64,000 nt of DNA from Bradyrhizobium jicamae (GTDB lineage: Bacteria; Pseudomonadota; Alphaproteobacteria; Rhizobiales; Xanthobacteraceae): assembly GCF_001440395.1 (NCBI RefSeq), contig NZ_LLXZ01000022.1, positions 1 to 64,000 on the forward strand, written 5' to 3'. Of this stretch, positions 52,324 to 60,368 are shown in pieces. Below the pieces are notes generated by a model, which was not told where the DNA came from, did no database searches, and worked only from the letters and a program-made list of their open reading frames with translations. The position numbers were made by a program, and so were the translations under genes. Position 1 is the first letter of the stretch. Each line of letters begins with the position of its first letter.

Positions 52324-53732
52324 GCGGCGAACCGGCCCTGATGTCGCTGGTTGCGGTCGCCAAGGTGATCGGAGCCAGGAAAATCTCCTCGCGCGAGGCG
52401 ACGCAGTCCTGCCTCGACCGGATCGCGCAGTGGCAGCCGCGCGTCAACGCCTTCATGGCGATCGAGGCTGATGCGGCGCTGGCCGCTGCGGACGCCGCGG
52501 ATGCGGCGCTTGCCAAGGGCAATATTGCCGGCGTGCTGCACGGCGTGCCGCTGGCGCACAAGGACATGTATTACGACGCCGGTAAGGTCGTGACCTGCGG
52601 CTCGAAGATCCGCCGCGATTTCGTGCCGACGACGACCTCGACCGCGCTGCAGCGCCTGAAGGACGCCGGCTCCGTTCGGCTCGGCTCGCTGCAGATGGTC
52701 GAGTTCGCCTACGGTCCCACCGGCCACAACCCGCACTATGGCGCGGTGCGCAATCCTTGGAACGTCGATTACATCACCGGCGGCTCGTCATCCGGCTCCG
52801 GCTCGGCGGTCGGGGCGCGGCTGACGTTTGCAGCGCTCGGTTCCGATACCGGCGGCTCGATCCGGATGCCCGCGCATTTCTGCGGCGTCAGCGGCTTCAA
52901 GACCACGGTCGGCCTGATCAGCCGCGCCGGCGCAATGCCGCTGTCGCAATCGCTCGATACCGTAGGCCCGCTCGCACAGACGGTCGAGGACTGCGCGCTG
53001 CTGGTGGGCTTGATGGCGGGCGCCGATCCCCTGGATCCGACCACGTCGTCGCGGCCGGTGCCGAACTATATGGCCGCGACCACAGGCTCGATGAAGGGCC
53101 TGAAGATCGGCGTGCCGACCGCCTTCTATGTCGACGATCTCGATTCCGAAGTCGCGCGCGTACTCGATGAGACGATCGCTACCCTCAGACAAGAGGGGGC
53201 CGAAATCGTCAAGGTCGAACTCCCTGACCAGCGCCAGCTCACCGCCGCCTGCCAGATCGTGCTCGCCACCGAGGCTGCCGCCTTCCACAAGCGCTGGATG
53301 ATCGAGCGTCCGCAGGATTACGGCGCGCAAGTGTTGATGCGGCTGCAGAACGGGCTCGCGATTCCGGCCGTGACCTATCTCGAAGCGATGCGCTGGCGTG
53401 GCCCGGCGCTGGCCGCCTACGTCGCGGCGGTGGAAGGCACCGATGCCGTGATCGCGCCGGTGGCGCCGATGCCCGCAGTGACCATTGCCGAAAGCGATGT
53501 CGGCAACAGCCTCGATGCGGAGGCCGTGATCCAGCGCATCACGAAGTTCACCCGTCCGATCAACTATCTTGGCCTGCCGTCGCTCTCGATTCCCACGGGC
53601 TTCACCGGAAAGGGCCTGCCGGTCGGCATGCAGTTGATCGGTCGTCCCTTCGATGAAGCCGGACTGGTGCGGATCGGCGCCGCCTTCCAGCGCGCCACCG
53701 ACCATCACCAAAAGGTCCCCAAGCTGGCATGA
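52320..53732 (+). CDS. AtzE-like amidase (amidase-signature family)
   Basis: The 470-residue enzyme has catalytic Lys81 (LAHKDM), cis-Ser156 (GGSSSGSGSA) and nucleophile Ser180 (DTGGSIRMPA), the full amidase-signature triad. Association with an AtzG-like subunit places it near AtzE (1-carboxybiuret hydrolase) and GatA-like amidases. It is inserted between the two ATPase genes of a peptide-type importer, so it probably hydrolyses the imported amide compound in the cytoplasm and yields ammonia. Exact substrate unknown. Confidence 0.92.
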   Translation: MSGEPALMSLVAVAKVIGARKISSREATQSCLDRIAQWQPRVNAFMAIEADAALAAADAADAALAKGNIAGVLHGVPLAHKDMYYDAGKVVTCGSKIRRDFVPTTTSTALQRLKDAGSVRLGSLQMVEFAYGPTGHNPHYGAVRNPWNVDYITGGSSSGSGSAVGARLTFAALGSDTGGSIRMPAHFCGVSGFKTTVGLISRAGAMPLSQSLDTVGPLAQTVEDCALLVGLMAGADPLDPTTSSRPVPNYMAATTGSMKGLKIGVPTAFYVDDLDSEVARVLDETIATLRQEGAEIVKVELPDQRQLTAACQIVLATEAAAFHKRWMIERPQDYGAQVLMRLQNGLAIPAVTYLEAMRWRGPALAAYVAAVEGTDAVIAPVAPMPAVTIAESDVGNSLDAEAVIQRITKFTRPINYLGLPSLSIPTGFTGKGLPVGMQLIGRPFDEAGLVRIGAAFQRATDHHQKVPKLA

Positions 53733-54709
53733 GCAACCTCGTCGACATCCGCGACCTCAACATCCGCTTCACCGGCGAGCGCACGGTTCATGCCGTCAAC
53801 GACATCTCGCTTTCGCTGGGCCAGGGCGAGGTGCTTGGCCTGCTCGGTGAATCCGGCTCGGGCAAGAGCGTGACGCTCCGCGCGCTGATGCGGCTATTGC
53901 CGAGGAAGCGGACGCAGATTTCGGGCACGGTGAAAGTCCTGGGCCGCGACGTGCTGGCGATGAACGACGAGGAGCTATCGGCGTTTCGGGGCCAGACCGT
54001 CTCGATGATCTTTCAGGAGCCGGCGCTGGCGCTCGATCCCGTCTACACGATCGGCCGCCAGATCGCCGAAAGCGTGATCCGTCACGAAGGCAAGAGCGAA
54101 AAGGAGGCGACGGCCCGCGCGCTGGAAATGCTGGAGGTGGTCCGCATTCCCTCCGCCAAGCGCCGCCTCGAAGCCTATCCGCATGAAATGAGCGGCGGCA
54201 TGCGCCAGCGCGCGATGATCGCGCTTGCCTTGGCCTGCAAGCCGAAGATCCTGCTGGCCGACGAGCCGACCACGGCGCTGGACGCCACCGTGCAGATCCA
54301 GATCCTGCTGCTGCTCCGCGAATTGCAGCGCGAGTTCGGCATGTCCGTGATCTTCGTGACCCACGATATCGGCGTCGCCATTGAAATCTGCGACCGCGTT
54401 GCGGTGATGTATGCCGGCCAGATCGTGGAGCAGGGCCGTTTGCGCGATATCGTCCGCACGCCCGTGCATCCCTACGTCAAGGGCCTGCTGGCCTCGACCG
54501 TCCACGGCGCCAAGCGCGGCCAGCGCCTCGAAACCATCCCGGGCACGCCGCCCTCGCTGGACAAGGCGCCCGCCAGTTGCTCGTTCGCGCCGCGTTGCAG
54601 CGTCGCGCAGCCCCGCTGCAGCGAGCGCCTGCCGCCCAACGTGCAGGTGTCGGCGGATCGCACGGCGCGTTGCGTGCTGGCGGAGTCGGCTGACGCTGCT
54701 GTTACCTGA
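53729..54709 (+). CDS. Peptide-type ABC ATPase (DppD-like)
   Basis: The 326-residue ATPase overlaps the amidase stop by 4 bases. Walker A is GESGSGKSV, the signature MSGGMRQRAMIALALAC, Walker B ILLADEPTTALDATV, then VTHDIGVAIEI. The C-terminal motif CSFAPRCSVAQPRC is the usual Cys-rich end of oligopeptide ATPases. It closes the operon; a palindromic repeat follows. Confidence 0.93.
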   Translation: MSNLVDIRDLNIRFTGERTVHAVNDISLSLGQGEVLGLLGESGSGKSVTLRALMRLLPRKRTQISGTVKVLGRDVLAMNDEELSAFRGQTVSMIFQEPALALDPVYTIGRQIAESVIRHEGKSEKEATARALEMLEVVRIPSAKRRLEAYPHEMSGGMRQRAMIALALACKPKILLADEPTTALDATVQIQILLLLRELQREFGMSVIFVTHDIGVAIEICDRVAVMYAGQIVEQGRLRDIVRTPVHPYVKGLLASTVHGAKRGQRLETIPGTPPSLDKAPASCSFAPRCSVAQPRCSERLPPNVQVSADRTARCVLAESADAAVT

Positions 54710-54731
54710 CAAGTGATGGTGCAATTGAATT

Positions 54732-54840
54732 CGTCATGCCCGGGCAGAAGCGCGTCTCGCTCTAGATGTCCTGGGCATCCACGTCTTAGCGGCTCGTTGT
54801 GACAAAGACGTGGATGGCCGGGACAAGCCCGGCCATGACA
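54732..54840. repeat. Palindromic intergenic repeat (GTCATGCCCGGCC family), copy 2
   Basis: CGTCATGCCCGGG at the left and GGCCGGGACAAGCCCGGCCATGAC at the right share both arms and the inner CATCCACGTCTT / AAGACGTGGATG pair with the copy at 11459-11549. It follows the DppD-like gene and may act as its terminator. Confidence 0.85.
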
Positions 54841-54869
54841 AAGGAATCGGCTCTCCGATTGCGCTTGCC

Positions 54870-55109
54870 TTACCCACCCAATCCCGGATCGGCCCATTGC
54901 TCGATCTGCGCCGGCCCGACCACCTGCTTCGGCTGATGCGGATTGAGCGTGCCGGCGCTGGCGGACCAGCCCTTGGCGAGGATTTGCATCGCAAACAATT
55001 TGGCGTCGATCTCGGATTTGAAGGTGCGGGTCGAACGGGCCATGCTCTCCGCGGTCTCATCCGTCTTGTCCGGACCAAAAGTGACGTACCAAATATCGTT
55101 CTGTTTCAT
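54870..55109 (-). CDS. Small conserved hypothetical protein
   Basis: The 79-residue product has an alternating pattern IWYVTFGPD, a charged central helix (RTFKSEIDAKLFAMQILAKG) and a TLNPHQPKQVVGP segment. I recall short rhizobial proteins with a similar TLNPHxPK motif but know no function. No signal peptide. The ATG is not preceded by a strong ribosome site. It is convergent with the transporter operon. Confidence 0.6.
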   Translation of the reverse strand: MKQNDIWYVTFGPDKTDETAESMARSTRTFKSEIDAKLFAMQILAKGWSASAGTLNPHQPKQVVGPAQIEQWADPGLGG

Positions 55110-55243
55110 GCCGACATAACGCGCGTGACATAAAAAAGTTTCACTTCGCTGGCCGCATTGGCAAAGCGCGCGGACGGCTCGTCACATCAGACCATGATGG
55201 ACAGGCGGCCGTCGGCTTGCGCAGCAAACCTTGGGGGCTTTAA

Positions 55244-55513
55244 ATGGTGATTTCCAACGAAGGCATTCTCGTCATTCTCTTTGTCGGCCTGGTGGCCGGC
55301 TGGCTCGCCGGCAAGATCGTGCGCGGCACCGGCTTTGGCATCATCGGCGATATTCTCGTCGGCATCGCCGGCGCGCTGCTGGCGAGCCTGCTGTTTCCCA
55401 AGCTCGGCATTCGTCTCGGCACCGGCCTGGTGTCCGAGATCGTCTATTCCACCATCGGCGCCATCATCCTGCTGGTGATCGTGCGGCTGCTCCGAACGGG
55501 CGGTCGGTGGTAG
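55244..55513 (+). CDS. GlsB/YeaQ/YmgE-type small membrane protein
   Basis: The 89-residue product has three predicted membrane segments: VILFVGLVAGWLAGKIV, IIGDILVGIAGALLASLLF and STIGAIILLVIVRLL, with the conserved GWLAGKIVRGTGFGIIGD loop of the transglycosylase-associated family. Members are small inner-membrane proteins often linked to stress. GGGGGC lies a few bases before the ATG. Probably monocistronic. Confidence 0.88.
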   Translation: MVISNEGILVILFVGLVAGWLAGKIVRGTGFGIIGDILVGIAGALLASLLFPKLGIRLGTGLVSEIVYSTIGAIILLVIVRLLRTGGRW

Positions 55514-55793
55514 CGCGCCGCAATTTCCCGTGCGCCACTGCGTCGACAACCCAGCGCCGCGCCGCGGCGTCCTCGCACAAGCCAGGTGGAGGTTGACGGG
55601 CTGGGGGCGATAGCGGCGTCCAGCCCGACGTATGCGGCGAATCGGCTGGGTCTCGACAGGGATTGCCTTTTCCCCAGCCCCCGGCCCGAACCCGCGGCGG
55701 GACTGGCGCCGGCGTCAAAATAGCTGCCGAAAACCGCGCTTCACCCCCTTTATGGCGGTGAACTGGATGTAGGTTAACGTGACTTAAAATGGA
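55514..55793. other. Intergenic region before the type I secretion operon
   Basis: About 280 bases with no supported gene. TTAACGTGACTTAA at 55774-55787 contains two TTAA half-sites separated by 6 bases, close to but not matching the usual 7-base CtrA spacing. No clear terminator for the GlsB gene is visible. Confidence 0.45.
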
Positions 55794-55811
55794 CGGTGTA
55801 CGAAAACACCG
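55794..55811 (+). promoter_or_regulatory. Stem-loop upstream of the type I secretion operon
   Basis: CGGTGT-ACGAAA-ACACCG is a perfect 6-bp stem with a 6-base AYGAAA loop, ending 44 bases before the ATG at 55856. The adhesin gene has CGTGGT-ATGAAA-ACCACG 43 bases before its start, and TAC..TTA.CC.TTT follows both. A shared operator or mRNA element is inferred. Confidence 0.45.
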
Positions 55812-55855
55812 ATAAAATCAGCACGTACCTTATCCGTTTGAAGAGATACGCATAA

Positions 55856-57604
55856 ATGGCAGCCGCTCCCGGCGTCCGGAAGTCCGAGCTCGGTGAGGCG
55901 CTGCGCGCCTGCCGCAACGCTTTTATCGGCGTCGGCGTCATGAGCTGCATGATCAATCTGCTGTATCTCACCGGCTCGATCTTCATGCTGGAGGTCTACG
56001 ACCGCGTGCTGCCGAGCCGCAGCGTGCCGACCCTGGTCGGCCTCGTGATTCTCGCCGCCGGCCTCTACATCGCACAAGGTGGCCTCGATCTGATTCGTGG
56101 CCGCATCCTCGGCCGCATCGGCACCGCGCTCGATGAGGCCATCAATGCGCGCGTGTTCGAAACCGTGGTGCGCCTGCCGCTGATGGTCGGCAGCCGGAAC
56201 GAGGGGCTGCAGCCGCTGCGCGACCTCGACAATGTCAGGTCTTTCCTCGGCAGCATGGGACCGGGTGCGTTCTTCGATCTGCCGTGGCTGCCGTTCTATC
56301 TCGCGATCTGCTTTGCGTTTCACTGGCTGCTCGGCGTCACCGCGCTGGCCGGCGCCATCATCCTGGTGACGCTGACGCTGATCACCGAGTTCCTGTCGCG
56401 CACGCCGGCCAAGGAGGCGATGACGCTGGCGGCGCGGCGCAACGATCTCGCCGCAACCAGCCGGCGCAACGCCGAAGTGCTGGTCGCGATGGGCATGTCG
56501 GGGCGGCTGATGAAGCGCTGGGGCGAGGCCAACGAGACCTATCTGGCCGGCAACCAGCGCGCCAGCGACATCGCCGGCGGATTGGGGGCCGTCGCCAAGG
56601 TGCTGCGCATGATGCTGCAATCGGCGGTGCTCGCGGTCGGCGCCTACCTCGTGATCCATCAGGAGGCCACCGCCGGTATCATCATCGCCGGCTCGATCCT
56701 GAGCGCCCGCGCGCTGGCGCCGGTCGATCTCGCCATCGCGCACTGGAAAGGCTTTGTCGCCGCGCGGCAGAGCTGGCATCGGCTTTCCAAGCTCCTGGAG
56801 CAGATGCCGGCGTCGAACGCGCAGACGCTGTTGCAGGCGCCGACCAGGCGACTGTCGGTCGAGGCCGTCAGCATCGTGCCGCCGGGCGAGCAGCGCGTCA
56901 TCGTCCAGGACGTCAATTTCGCCGTCGAGGCCGGCACCGGCGTCGGCGTCATCGGGCCGAGCGGCTCCGGAAAATCGTCGCTGGTGCGCGCGCTGGTCGG
57001 CGTCTGGACGCCCGCCCGTGGCAAGGTGCGGCTCGACGGTGCGGCGCTCGACCAATGGTCGTCGGACGTGCTGGGCCGCCACATCGGCTATCTACCGCAG
57101 GATGTCGAATTGTTCGCCGGCACCGTGGCGCAGAACATCTGCCGCTTCGACCCTGAGGCGAAATCGGAGGACATCATCGCCGCCGCCAAGGAAGCCGGCG
57201 TGCATGACATGATCATCAAGATGCGCGAGGGTTACGATACCCAGATCGGCGAGCAGGGCGCTTCGCTCTCGGCCGGGCAGGCGCAGCGGGTGGCGCTGGC
57301 GCGCGCGCTGTATGGCCATCCGTTCCTGATCGTGCTCGACGAGCCGAACTCCAACCTCGACAGCGAGGGCGACGAGGCGCTGACCCGCGCTGTGCGTGCC
57401 GCGCGCGAGCGCGGCGCCATCGTGGTCGTGGTGGCGCACCGGCCGATCGGCATCGAGGCGGTCGATCAATTGCTGGTCTTGAAGGACGGCCGCATGCAGG
57501 CGTTCGGTCCGAAGGAGACCGTGCTTGGCCAGGTGCTCCAGCGGGTGCCGGCGCCGCCGCCGATCAAGATCGTGTCCGAAGCGGGAGCCGTGAAGAAATC
57601 ATGA
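55856..57604 (+). CDS. Type I secretion ABC transporter (PrtD-like permease/ATPase)
   Basis: The 582-residue protein has an N-terminal transmembrane domain (LLYLTGSIFMLEVYDRVLPS, typical of PrtD/HlyB-type exporters) and a C-terminal ATPase: Walker A GPSGSGKSS near residue 365, signature LSAGQAQRVALARAL near 472, Walker B LIVLDEPNSNLD near 490. There is no C39 peptidase domain. It overlaps the membrane-fusion gene by 4 bases. It is the likely exporter of the adhesin at 38124, although 13 kb away. A TolC-type outer-membrane gene is not in the window. Confidence 0.93.
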   Translation: MAAAPGVRKSELGEALRACRNAFIGVGVMSCMINLLYLTGSIFMLEVYDRVLPSRSVPTLVGLVILAAGLYIAQGGLDLIRGRILGRIGTALDEAINARVFETVVRLPLMVGSRNEGLQPLRDLDNVRSFLGSMGPGAFFDLPWLPFYLAICFAFHWLLGVTALAGAIILVTLTLITEFLSRTPAKEAMTLAARRNDLAATSRRNAEVLVAMGMSGRLMKRWGEANETYLAGNQRASDIAGGLGAVAKVLRMMLQSAVLAVGAYLVIHQEATAGIIIAGSILSARALAPVDLAIAHWKGFVAARQSWHRLSKLLEQMPASNAQTLLQAPTRRLSVEAVSIVPPGEQRVIVQDVNFAVEAGTGVGVIGPSGSGKSSLVRALVGVWTPARGKVRLDGAALDQWSSDVLGRHIGYLPQDVELFAGTVAQNICRFDPEAKSEDIIAAAKEAGVHDMIIKMREGYDTQIGEQGASLSAGQAQRVALARALYGHPFLIVLDEPNSNLDSEGDEALTRAVRAARERGAIVVVVAHRPIGIEAVDQLLVLKDGRMQAFGPKETVLGQVLQRVPAPPPIKIVSEAGAVKKS

Positions 57605-58911
57605 CCGCGGAGCTGAAAGGCGCGCGCCGCTCGATCCGCTCGCACCTCATCCTGGGGCTGGCGCTGATGCTGGTGATCGTCGGCGGGTTCGGCGGCTGGG
57701 CCTCGACGGTGCAGATTTCCGGCGCGCTGATCGCGCCGGGTTCGGTGGTGGTCGATTCCAACGTCAAGAAGGTGCAGCATCCGACCGGCGGCGTGGTCGG
57801 CGAGGTCCGGGTGCGCGATGGCGATATCGTCAAGGCCGGTGACGTCGTGGTGCGGCTCGACGAGACCGTGGTGAAGGCGAGCCTTGCCATCGTGGTCAAG
57901 ACGCTGAACGGCCTTTGGGCGCGCGCCGCGCGGCTGGAGGCGGAGCAGCGCGGCCTCGACAAGATCAAGTTTCCGCCGCAACTCGCCGATCGCGCCGACG
58001 ATCCTGACGTCCACGACGTCATCGCGAGCGAGACCAAGCTGTTCGAGGTCCGCGTGTTCGGGCGCGCCGGGCAGAAATCGCAGTTGCGCGAGCGCGTGGC
58101 CCAGCTCAACGAGGAAATCGCCGGCCTCACCGCACAGGAGCAGGCCAAGGATAAGGAAATCGCGCTGGTCGAGAAGGAGCTGGTCGGCGTCCGCCAGCTC
58201 TATGAGCAGCGCCTGATCCAGATCTCCCGCCTGACGGTGCTGGAGCGCGATCTCGCCCGCCTGTCGGGTGAACGCGCCCAATACATCGCCGCGCGGGCCC
58301 AGGCCAAAGGCAAGATCACCGAAACCGAACTGCAGATCATCCAGATCGACAAGGATGTCGTCAGCGAGGTCTCCAAGGATCTGCGCGAGACCAACGACAA
58401 GATCGGCGAGTTCGTCGAGCGCAAGGTCACTGCGGAAGATCAATTGCGCCGCATCGACATCCGCGCGCCGCAGGACGGCGTCGTGCTGCAGTCGACCGTG
58501 CACACGATCGGCGGCGTCATCACCGCGGGCGATGCCATCATGATGATCGTGCCGAAGGCCGACGATCTCTCCGTGGAAGCCAAGGTCAACCCGCAGGACA
58601 TCGACAAGCTGCAGATCGGCCAGAAGACGCTGCTGAGGTTATCGGCCTTCAACCAGCGCACCACGCCGGAACTGAACGGCGTCGTCACCCGCGTCTCCGC
58701 CGACGTCACCACCGACCAGCGCACCGGCCAGAGCTACTACACCATCCGAGTCTCGATGCCGCCGACCGAGGTCGCCCGCCTCGGCGACAACGTCAAGATC
58801 ATCCCGGGCATGCCGGTCGAAGCCTTCGTGCAAACCGGCGACCGCACCATGTTCTCGTATCTGATGAAGCCATTCAGCGACCAGCTGATGCGCTCGTTCA
58901 GGGAGCGGTGA
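57601..58911 (+). CDS. Type I secretion periplasmic adaptor (HlyD/PrtE family)
   Basis: The 436-residue protein has one membrane segment (about 15-36, LILGLALMLVIVGGFGGWAS) followed by GALIAPGSVVVDSNVKKVQHPTGG, the biotinyl-lipoyl-like start of HlyD adaptors. A long coiled-coil hairpin (about 130-270) follows, then IRAPQDGVVLQSTVHTIGGVI and a C-terminal beta domain. It bridges the ABC transporter and an outer-membrane channel. The ATGA overlap couples it to the transporter gene. Confidence 0.93.
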   Translation: MTAELKGARRSIRSHLILGLALMLVIVGGFGGWASTVQISGALIAPGSVVVDSNVKKVQHPTGGVVGEVRVRDGDIVKAGDVVVRLDETVVKASLAIVVKTLNGLWARAARLEAEQRGLDKIKFPPQLADRADDPDVHDVIASETKLFEVRVFGRAGQKSQLRERVAQLNEEIAGLTAQEQAKDKEIALVEKELVGVRQLYEQRLIQISRLTVLERDLARLSGERAQYIAARAQAKGKITETELQIIQIDKDVVSEVSKDLRETNDKIGEFVERKVTAEDQLRRIDIRAPQDGVVLQSTVHTIGGVITAGDAIMMIVPKADDLSVEAKVNPQDIDKLQIGQKTLLRLSAFNQRTTPELNGVVTRVSADVTTDQRTGQSYYTIRVSMPPTEVARLGDNVKIIPGMPVEAFVQTGDRTMFSYLMKPFSDQLMRSFRER

Positions 58912-58937
58912 GGTGGTGGGCACGCGTGACCGCGACC

Positions 58938-59009
58938 ATCCTTCGAGACGCCGCGGAGCCTGTCATCGGCGCACATTCGCGCGACCCGTTGGCGGCTCCT
59001 CACCATGAG
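58938..59009. repeat. Degenerate repeat between the adaptor and methyltransferase genes
   Basis: CCATCCTTCGAGACGCC at the left and GGCTCCTCACCATGAGG at the right resemble the ends of a repeat type common in Bradyrhizobium-like genomes, with a damaged centre. The region 58912-59169 otherwise holds nothing I can identify. Confidence 0.35.
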
Positions 59010-59169
59010 GAGTGTTGCGTCCCCGCGGGTCAGGGTGTGAACCCATAAATGGCGGACGTCCGCTTTGGCGCGCATTCCGGACTCAAGTCGGACATCGCGT
59101 GAGGTCCGAAAAGGCCAAGAGCAGACATCACGCGGAGTCAGGTGCGGCAGTAGCGGCAGACCACCTTCA

Positions 59170-59967
59170 TTAGCAGCGTTGGCCGCTTGCAAACTGATAT
59201 TCAACTTCGATTTCTACGGGCCCGCCTGTATCTCCGAGATTGCGTTGCACTTCCTCGCGAACAATATCGCGCACCGATTGAGGGAGTGTCAGATAGGCTT
59301 GTCCAGTCGAGCCGCCGCCACGTTCAAACGGACCAAAGTAGGCATCGAAAGAAGGCATTTTGAATTGGTGCGCCTGGCTCGTTATTTCGATATTTTGGAA
59401 TCCGGCCTGCTCGAGCAATTGTCGCAGACGAGCCGAGTCACCCAATGAAAACGTCCTTGCCGTTGCCTCGCTGATCGCTGGCAAGTGCTTGGCCATAGCG
59501 GTGTTGATCCTGCCGTTGTAGGTTCGTTCCGGCACCGTGGCAACGGAAGCTGCTGCGCGTCCGCCCGGCCGAAGGACACGCAAGAACTCCGACAATCCGC
59601 GCGAGGGATCAGGGAAGAACATTAGCCCGAGACTGCAAGTCAAAGCATCGAAGCTGCAATCGGCAAACGAGAGAGATTGGCCGTCCTCCACCGCGAAGGT
59701 GACATTTGCCGCTGCGCTCAGGCGCTGCCGCGCCTGTCCAACCATGGCTTCCGATACGTCGGCCGCGACGACGTGCCCTGTTGGGCCGACTACGAGCAAG
59801 GATTCTGCCGCTGCCAGTCCCGTGCCCGTTGCGATGTCGAGTACATTCATGCCAGACGCAACACGCGCGGCACTCAGGAGGAACGGCAAAAAGTGGCGTG
59901 ATACATGTGCAAACGCGCGATCATACCCAACTGCGGCCTCGTCGTGGTACGCGAGCTCCTTTGCCAT
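59170..59967 (-). CDS. SAM-dependent methyltransferase (class I, UbiE-like)
   Basis: The 265-residue product starts at ATG 59967 with GAGGGG 6 bases upstream; a longer frame reaches 60009. SAM-binding motif I is VLDIATGTG (42-50), followed by VVAADVSEAMVGQARQRL (motif II region) and SFDALTCSLGLMFFPDP (motif III/IV). The pattern is that of Methyltransf_11/25. Acceptor unknown. No neighbour suggests a pathway. Confidence 0.88.
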   Translation of the reverse strand: MAKELAYHDEAAVGYDRAFAHVSRHFLPFLLSAARVASGMNVLDIATGTGLAAAESLLVVGPTGHVVAADVSEAMVGQARQRLSAAANVTFAVEDGQSLSFADCSFDALTCSLGLMFFPDPSRGLSEFLRVLRPGGRAAASVATVPERTYNGRINTAMAKHLPAISEATARTFSLGDSARLRQLLEQAGFQNIEITSQAHQFKMPSFDAYFGPFERGGGSTGQAYLTLPQSVRDIVREEVQRNLGDTGGPVEIEVEYQFASGQRC

Positions 59968-60368
59968 TGGCCGCCCCTCAAATTTGCATTCAGTATAGGT
60001 TCGGATCATGGCCCACTAAATTGGCGGGGGCAAGAATGAGCGCGCCTTTGTGACAATGGCAGCGTAAGTCTGCCATGTCGGCCTTGGGTCATTCGCGTCA
60101 TTCTGAGGGTGTGCCGATCACTTCCGGGCTACCCCGATAAACAGACATTCTCAGCGTTCGTCGGCATGTCTCAAACGTGCCAGGAACGGACTCATGGACT
60201 GCGGCTGAGGGGCGAAGATTGATTTTCGGTAGTGAGGATATCCTGGATCTACCAATCGAATGGAAGAAATCGCCGATGGCACGACATCCGGCGAACGTCG
60301 CTTCTTCGTCGTGTTCCATCGAGAGCCCCGACGTCAGCGGCGAAGATCGCCGCGAGGCGGCCGGGAGT
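59968..60368. other. Intergenic region, no supported gene
   Basis: About 400 bases between two minus-strand genes. The stretch near 60060-60115 (GTCGGCCTTGGGTCATTCGC) looks like decayed repetitive DNA of a kind often found near TPR-type cyclases in related genomes. No frame is convincing. Confidence 0.4.

Noticed and set aside
55774..55787. CtrA binding site before the secretion operon
   Set aside because: The TTAA half-sites are separated by 6 rather than 7 bases, so I recorded it only as a near match.
58737..59204. 155-codon minus-strand frame after the HlyD gene
   Set aside because: It overlaps the adaptor's 3' end in antisense and lies in degenerate repeat DNA, with no credible start.
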